Positions 60,231 through 64,000 of a stretch of DNA of 64,000 nucleotides are shown piece by piece. The DNA is taken from the NCBI GenBank assembly GCA_910587645.1, contig CAJUNA010000041.1, positions 1 through 64,000 on the forward strand, written 5' to 3'. This stretch comes from an uncultured Oscillospiraceae bacterium. GTDB taxonomy: Bacteria; Bacillota; Clostridia; Oscillospirales; Oscillospiraceae. Positions within the stretch are counted from its first letter, which is position 1. Every line of letters begins with the position of its first letter. The position numbers and the translations under genes are program-made. The notes below the pieces were generated by a model. The model was not told the origin of the DNA and searched no databases. It worked only from the letters and a program-made list of their open reading frames with translations.

Positions 60231-61082
60231 ATGCCAAACGTAGCGATCGCCACCGACAGCAACAGCGGGATTTCCCAGGCGGAAGCCAAAGAAATGGGCA
60301 TTCGTGTGCTGCCTATGCCTTTTTATATCAATGAGGAGCTGTTTTTTGAGGACATCACCCTCACCCAGGAGCAGTTTTACCGGCGCCTGGCGGAGGACGC
60401 GGATATCTCCACCTCCCAGCCCGCGCCGGGGGATGTGACGGACCTGTGGGAGCAGCTTTTGGAGACCCATGACCAGGTGGTCTATATCCCCATGTCCAGC
60501 GGCCTGTCCAATTCCTGCGAGACGGCGCTGATGCTGGCCGCGGAGTACAAGGGAAGGGTTTTTGTGGTGGACAACCAGCGCATATCCATCACCCAGCGCC
60601 AGTCTGTGCTGGACGCCCTGGCGATGGCGGCGGCGGGCATGGATGGGCAGGCCATCCACGACGCGCTGATGCGCGAGCGGCTGGAGGCCAGCATTTACAT
60701 TACGGTGGACACGCTGAAATATCTGAAAAAGGGCGGGCGGGTCACCGCCGCCGGGGCGGCCATCGGTACGGTTTTGAACATCAAGCCGGTTTTGCAGATC
60801 CAGGGGGAGAAGCTGGACGCCTTTGCCAAGGCCCGGGGCTGGAAATCGGCGAAAAAGATCATGCTGGACGCCATGGAGAAGGATATTACCCAGCGGTTTG
60901 CGGGGGAGAAGGTTCACCTCGCCGCCGCCTACACCTGTTCCGAGGAGGAAGCCCAGACGTGGAAGCGGGAGCTGGAGGAGCGGTTCCCGGGCTATGAGAT
61001 TTTCATGGCGAAGCTGTCCCTGAGCGTGGCCTGCCATATCGGGGCCGGTTCTATGGCGGTAGGGTGCAGCAAAGTGATGTGA
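60231..61082 (+). CDS. DegV-family fatty-acid-binding protein (FakB-like)
   Basis: This 283-residue DegV protein binds a fatty acid in a tunnel between two domains and presents its carboxylate to FakA. Hallmarks: VAIATDSNSGI at the N-terminus, DISTSQPAPGDV, VYIPMSSGLSNSCETA and DTLKYLKKGGRV. FakA is encoded in this window at 31558, so this is a likely FakB partner. AGAGGAG precedes the start. A few more genes of this family are usual in such genomes. Confidence 0.92.
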   Translation: MPNVAIATDSNSGISQAEAKEMGIRVLPMPFYINEELFFEDITLTQEQFYRRLAEDADISTSQPAPGDVTDLWEQLLETHDQVVYIPMSSGLSNSCETALMLAAEYKGRVFVVDNQRISITQRQSVLDALAMAAAGMDGQAIHDALMRERLEASIYITVDTLKYLKKGGRVTAAGAAIGTVLNIKPVLQIQGEKLDAFAKARGWKSAKKIMLDAMEKDITQRFAGEKVHLAAAYTCSEEEAQTWKRELEERFPGYEIFMAKLSLSVACHIGAGSMAVGCSKVM

Positions 61083-61119
61083 GTGTTTGGCGGAAGCGGC
61101 CAGAAGGAGGGAATCGAGC

Positions 61120-61785
61120 ATGATTGACGTATTTGACATAATGGGGCCGATTATGGTAGGGCCTTCCAGTTCCCACACTGCGGGGGCGGTGCGCATCGGC
61201 CGCATGGCCCGGACCCTGTTGGGTGAGCGGCCGGTGAAGGCGGAGCTGCATCTTCATGGTTCCTTCGCGGAGACGGGAGTGGGGCACGGTACTGACAAGG
61301 CGTTGATTGCCGGGCTGCTGGGGATGGCCACCGATGACTTGGACATACCCAACAGCTTTGAGATTGCCGGGAAGCGGAAGCTGAAATTTACCTTTGACGA
61401 GGTAGACCTGCGGGACGCCCATCCCAACAGCGTTAAAATCGAAGTCACCGGCGAATCCGGCAAGCGGATGAAAATGCAGGCCAGCTCCATCGGAGGCGGA
61501 CGGATCATGGTCGATAAGCTGGACGGCGTATGGGTCAGCTTTTCCGGGGATTACCACACCCTGATTATCCAGAATATGGACAACCAGGGAAACCTGTCGG
61601 ATGTGTCTACAGCCCTCTCCCTGGCCCGGGTGAACGTAGCTAACATGAGCATGCACCGCAGCGCCAAGGGCGGGAACGTGATGATGATTATTGAAACGGA
61701 CGACCCGGTGCCGGGCTACATTGTGGAGCTGATTGAAAAGCAGCCGGGCATCCTCCAGGTCATCCATTATGTAAAGGAGGATTAA
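61120..61785 (+). CDS. sdaAB: L-serine dehydratase, beta subunit
   Basis: The beta subunit of the iron-sulfur L-serine dehydratase, which converts serine to pyruvate and ammonia, has 221 residues. It has the N-terminal MIDVFDIMGPIMVGPSSSHTAGAVRIGRMAR and a C-terminal ACT domain (YHTLIIQNMDNQGNLSDVSTALSLARVNVANMSMHR). AAGGAGGG precedes ATG 61120. The alpha subunit gene follows by two bases. Confidence 0.96.
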   Translation: MIDVFDIMGPIMVGPSSSHTAGAVRIGRMARTLLGERPVKAELHLHGSFAETGVGHGTDKALIAGLLGMATDDLDIPNSFEIAGKRKLKFTFDEVDLRDAHPNSVKIEVTGESGKRMKMQASSIGGGRIMVDKLDGVWVSFSGDYHTLIIQNMDNQGNLSDVSTALSLARVNVANMSMHRSAKGGNVMMIIETDDPVPGYIVELIEKQPGILQVIHYVKED

Positions 61786-61787
61786 CC

Positions 61788-62726
61788 ATGAATCTGGATT
61801 CCATGCAGGAAATCTGTACTGCCGCGCGGCGGGAGGGGAAGCGGTTCTGGGAGATCATCCTGGAAACGGATATGGAGAACCGGGATGTATCCCGCGGCGC
61901 GTCCCTGGAGAAAATGGCTCAGAACTGGCACACCATGAAGGAGGCCTCTGAGGTTTACACCGGCGAGCGCCGCAGTCTCAGCGGCATGGCGGGAGGCCAG
62001 GGCAAGCTGATGCATGACTATTCCGCCAAGGACCCCATCGGCGGCGAGTTTATGGCCCAGGTAGTGGCGGAGGCCCTGTCCATGGGGGAGAGCAACGCGT
62101 GTATGCGCCGGGTGGTAGCCGCGCCCACGGCGGGCGCTTGCGGCGTACTGCCTGCGGTACTGATTCCGCTTTACTGGCGTGAGAACCTTTTGGAGGACAA
62201 GATGCTGGAGGCCATGTATACCGCCAGCGGCGTAGGGGCGGTGATTGCCTACCGGGCCTGCATTTCCGGCGCGGCAGGCGGCTGTCAGGCGGAGATTGGC
62301 AGCGCGTCCGCCATGGCGGCGGCGGCTCTGGTTCATCTGCGGGGCGGCAGCGAGCAGCAGATCTGCCACGCGGTAGCGATGGCACTGAAAAATCTGATGG
62401 GGCTGGCCTGCGACCCGGTGGCGGGGCTGGTAGAGGTGCCCTGCATCAAGCGGAACGTAGTAGGGGCGGTGAACGCTGTCGCCGCCGCCGACATGGCCCT
62501 GGCGGGTATTGAAAGCCGGATTCCGGTAGACGAAGTGATCGACGCTATGGGGGAGGTAGGCCGCCGCCTGCCCATGGAGCTGCGGGAGACTGCCTTAGGC
62601 GGCCTAGCCGCTACCCCCACAGGCCGCGCCGTAAAGGAGCGTATGGCCAGCGGGAAGAAGAAACAGCGGGTGCTGACCATCAAGGACGCCCGCTGGAAGC
62701 TGGAACAGAAAAAGGCCGGGGAATAA
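61788..62726 (+). CDS. sdaAA: L-serine dehydratase, iron-sulfur alpha subunit
   Basis: The catalytic subunit has 312 residues. Cysteines expected to hold the [4Fe-4S] cluster occur in TAGACGVLPA, GAAGGCQAEIG and LACDPVAGLVEVPCIKRN. The remainder follows the family (SASAMAAAALVHLRGG, GGLAATPTGRAVKERM). It is oxygen-sensitive in known members, which fits an anaerobe. It forms a two-gene unit with sdaAB, ended by the terminator at 62737. Confidence 0.96.
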   Translation: MNLDSMQEICTAARREGKRFWEIILETDMENRDVSRGASLEKMAQNWHTMKEASEVYTGERRSLSGMAGGQGKLMHDYSAKDPIGGEFMAQVVAEALSMGESNACMRRVVAAPTAGACGVLPAVLIPLYWRENLLEDKMLEAMYTASGVGAVIAYRACISGAAGGCQAEIGSASAMAAAALVHLRGGSEQQICHAVAMALKNLMGLACDPVAGLVEVPCIKRNVVGAVNAVAAADMALAGIESRIPVDEVIDAMGEVGRRLPMELRETALGGLAATPTGRAVKERMASGKKKQRVLTIKDARWKLEQKKAGE

Positions 62727-62736
62727 TAAAACCAGC

Positions 62737-62764
62737 AAAGGCGCGCCGGAAAGGGCGCGCCTTT
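62737..62764. terminator. Bidirectional rho-independent terminator
   Basis: AAAGGCGCGCC (62737-62747) pairs with GGCGCGCCTTT (62754-62764). It separates sdaAA from the convergent exporter-like gene. Confidence 0.88.
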
Positions 62765-62781
62765 AGTGTATCCAAGGCATG

Positions 62782-63684
62782 TTATCCCTCCGCCACAGCC
62801 TCCATCAGCGCCCGCCGGAGGGTAAGGATTTGGGCAACGTGGAAGTTGGTTACCACATCCTTCTCCATCATGGAATCCAGCTCCCTGGCATCGGCCACCA
62901 CCGCGCCGCAGGCAATGAGACGGCGGCGGTTTTCCTGGCTCAGCCGCCCGGGACGGTCGAGCTGGGAGAGGACCTCCAAATGGGAGACCAGCTTCCGTGC
63001 CATACACTCACAGGCGCGGTAGCGTGTTAACGCCTGCCGGTTCCGGCGGGTATGGAGGAGGGATTTCTGGTTGGCAAAAACAGAGAGCTGGCTCTCCAGG
63101 GCGGCAATACGCCCGTTCATAGCGTCCGCGTCTGGCAGGTGGTTATCGCCGTCGAACATATCCTCCAGAAACCGCAGCAGGTCTTTGTCCAGGCCGGACA
63201 CGGTCTCATCGATCTGGCGGCGGTTGTTGTAGGGGAACACCAGCATATTGACGGCCATACCCACGCCCAGGCCGATAGCCGTGTCCCAAATACGGCCCAA
63301 GCCATAGGCGATAGGCGACATTTCCGCGTCTGTGCAGACCATCACCAGGATAAAGCAGGGTAGGGAGGGGGAGAAGGCGTCCGGCAGCAGATTATAGATA
63401 GTGATGATGAAGATAATGCCGATCAATACTGATGCCAGGGGCCCGGTAGGCATAGCCACCAGCGCGACCCCCGCCGCCACGCCGAAAATGACCCCCACCG
63501 TTTGGGTGGCGCAGGCATCCAGGGATTCCTTGAAGGTAGGCTGCACTGCCGCCATAGCCCCCAGCATAGCCAGGATGAGACGGGAACTGGTAGCGCCGTA
63601 TGGCTCCACCAGAACCATAGCGATGATGATAGCGGCGGCGGTTTTCACTGTGCGCAGCCCTACACGGATTTTCCTGCGTTTCAT
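62782..63684 (-). CDS. Aromatic acid exporter (ArAE/FUSC) family membrane protein
   Basis: This 300-residue protein has an N-terminal half of about five membrane helices (KTAAAIIIAMVLVEPYG..., QPTFKESLDACATQTVGVIFGVAAG, DTAIGLGVGMAVNMLVFP) and a C-terminal cytoplasmic helical domain (about 165-300). This is the plan of the ArAE_1/DUF939 group related to aromatic acid exporters. GGGAGG precedes ATG 63684. No regulator or metabolic gene nearby points to a substrate. Confidence 0.85.
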   Translation of the reverse strand: MKRRKIRVGLRTVKTAAAIIIAMVLVEPYGATSSRLILAMLGAMAAVQPTFKESLDACATQTVGVIFGVAAGVALVAMPTGPLASVLIGIIFIITIYNLLPDAFSPSLPCFILVMVCTDAEMSPIAYGLGRIWDTAIGLGVGMAVNMLVFPYNNRRQIDETVSGLDKDLLRFLEDMFDGDNHLPDADAMNGRIAALESQLSVFANQKSLLHTRRNRQALTRYRACECMARKLVSHLEVLSQLDRPGRLSQENRRRLIACGAVVADARELDSMMEKDVVTNFHVAQILTLRRALMEAVAEG

Positions 63685-63844
63685 AGGCGTTCCTCCCTTC
63701 ACCGGCCTTGATACTGTGATGATAGCATGGATCACCCCCGCTGTCAAACGGAGACAGGGAGGAAATCGACCTTTTCCGACAAATCTTTGTTGAGTTTATC
63801 CATAAATTGGCGTATTTTTTTCGGTTCTTTGTGTATGGGAAATA

Positions 63845-63873
63845 TTGAAATAGGGGAAAATGAGGTGTAGTAT
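63845..63873 (+). promoter_or_regulatory. SigA-type promoter of the gene at the right edge
   Basis: TTGAAA (63845-63850), 17-bp spacer, TAGTAT (63868-63873). Transcription would begin near 63880. It is divergent from the exporter-like gene. Confidence 0.65.
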
Positions 63874-63878
63874 GAAAT

Positions 63879-63914
63879 AAGCGCCGAAACGGGTTAAAAA
63901 CCCGGGCGCTTTTG
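63879..63914 (+). other. Terminator-like hairpin at the very start of the transcript
   Basis: AAGCGCC (63879-63885) pairs with GGCGCTT (63905-63911), and an inner stem GGGTT/AACCC (63891-63895, 63899-63903) continues it; TTT follows. It would form as soon as RNA emerges from the promoter at 63845. A second palindrome, CTTTTGCAAAAG, follows at 63909-63920. It may be a stability element or attenuator. Confidence 0.5.
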
Positions 63915-63949
63915 CAAAAGCATGAATAAAAGAGATTGGAGTAAGAACC

Positions 63950-64000
63950 ATGGCCCGACCCAAAAAGAATCCGGAAACCAAGCCCGCCCCCGCCGTTGTC
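63950..64000 (+). CDS. 5' end of an unidentified gene, cut by the window
   Basis: The first 17 codons are visible and read MARPKKNPETKPAPAVV. GGAG lies eight bases upstream of the ATG and a good promoter and leader precede it, so this looks like a real gene start. A short basic N-terminus suggests a nucleic-acid-binding or regulatory protein, but nothing more can be said. Confidence 0.55.
   Translation, partial: MARPKKNPETKPAPAVV

Overview
The window comes from a GC-rich, low-GC-lineage spore former: a Clostridia-type Firmicute, most like the Oscillospiraceae (Oscillibacter, Flavonifractor and relatives). This is inferred from spoIVB and spoVD (endospore genes), a meso-diaminopimelate-type MurE, a T-box riboswitch, an iron-sulfur two-subunit serine dehydratase, a two-subunit FakA/DegV fatty-acid kinase system, strong AGGAGG ribosome binding sites and consensus TTGACA-17-TATAAT promoters. 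I saw no rRNA, tRNA, CRISPR array or prophage.

Layout. (1) 1-889: the end of an insertion sequence that appears to have cut a Cache-domain sensor kinase gene. (2) 1167-13656: a tightly packed accessory operon with a five-component oligopeptide-type ABC transporter, three tandem TPR-like paralogs lying between its ATPase genes and its binding protein, a RidA-family protein, a DhaK/DhaL-like kinase pair, and two imidazolonepropionase-like amidohydrolases, one with a damaged metal site. Most downstream genes overlap by 4 bp. This is the best candidate for an undescribed system: probably import and breakdown of a small peptide or amide, substrate unknown. (3) 13730-28104 (minus): spoIVB, ftsZ and a dcw cell-division/peptidoglycan cluster running mraZ-rsmH-ftsL-spoVD-murE-mraY-ftsW-murG-murA-ftsQ, then ftsZ from its own promoter. 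murD, murF and ftsA are absent. A MraZ-type operator lies just downstream of the mraZ promoter. (4) 28542-29066: an AT-rich, probably transferred isochorismatase-family gene.

(5) 29319-30874 (minus): coiled-coil protein, coaD, rsmD, behind a long structured leader. (6) 31185-33234: Asp23-family protein and fakA. (7) 33307-34928 (minus): acetyltransferase and phosphofructokinase. (8) 35147-39994: a second accessory operon with a class-III aminotransferase, a duplicated class II aldolase, a TetR regulator and an FGGY kinase, all overlapping, with a candidate operator in the leader; a GtrA-like membrane protein follows. (9) 40666-52403: conserved housekeeping run smc, ftsY, small membrane protein, rph, rdgB, yhbY, nadD-yqeK fusion, two LytR-CpsA-Psr proteins, rsfS.

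(10) 52467-57079: a T-box-controlled operon with a lipoprotein, a membrane protein and alaS, followed by a cupin and a HIT protein. (11) 57136-59157: a TetR/MFS-exporter pair that share an operator-like motif. (12) 59258-62726: a TIGR04255-like protein, DegV protein, and sdaAB-sdaAA serine dehydratase. (13) 62782-63684 (minus): aromatic-acid-exporter-like protein; then a promoter, a hairpin starting at the predicted +1, and the first 17 codons of a gene cut by the window edge. Gene ends are well supported; start codons were chosen by Shine-Dalgarno sites and family N-termini and some are uncertain, as stated.
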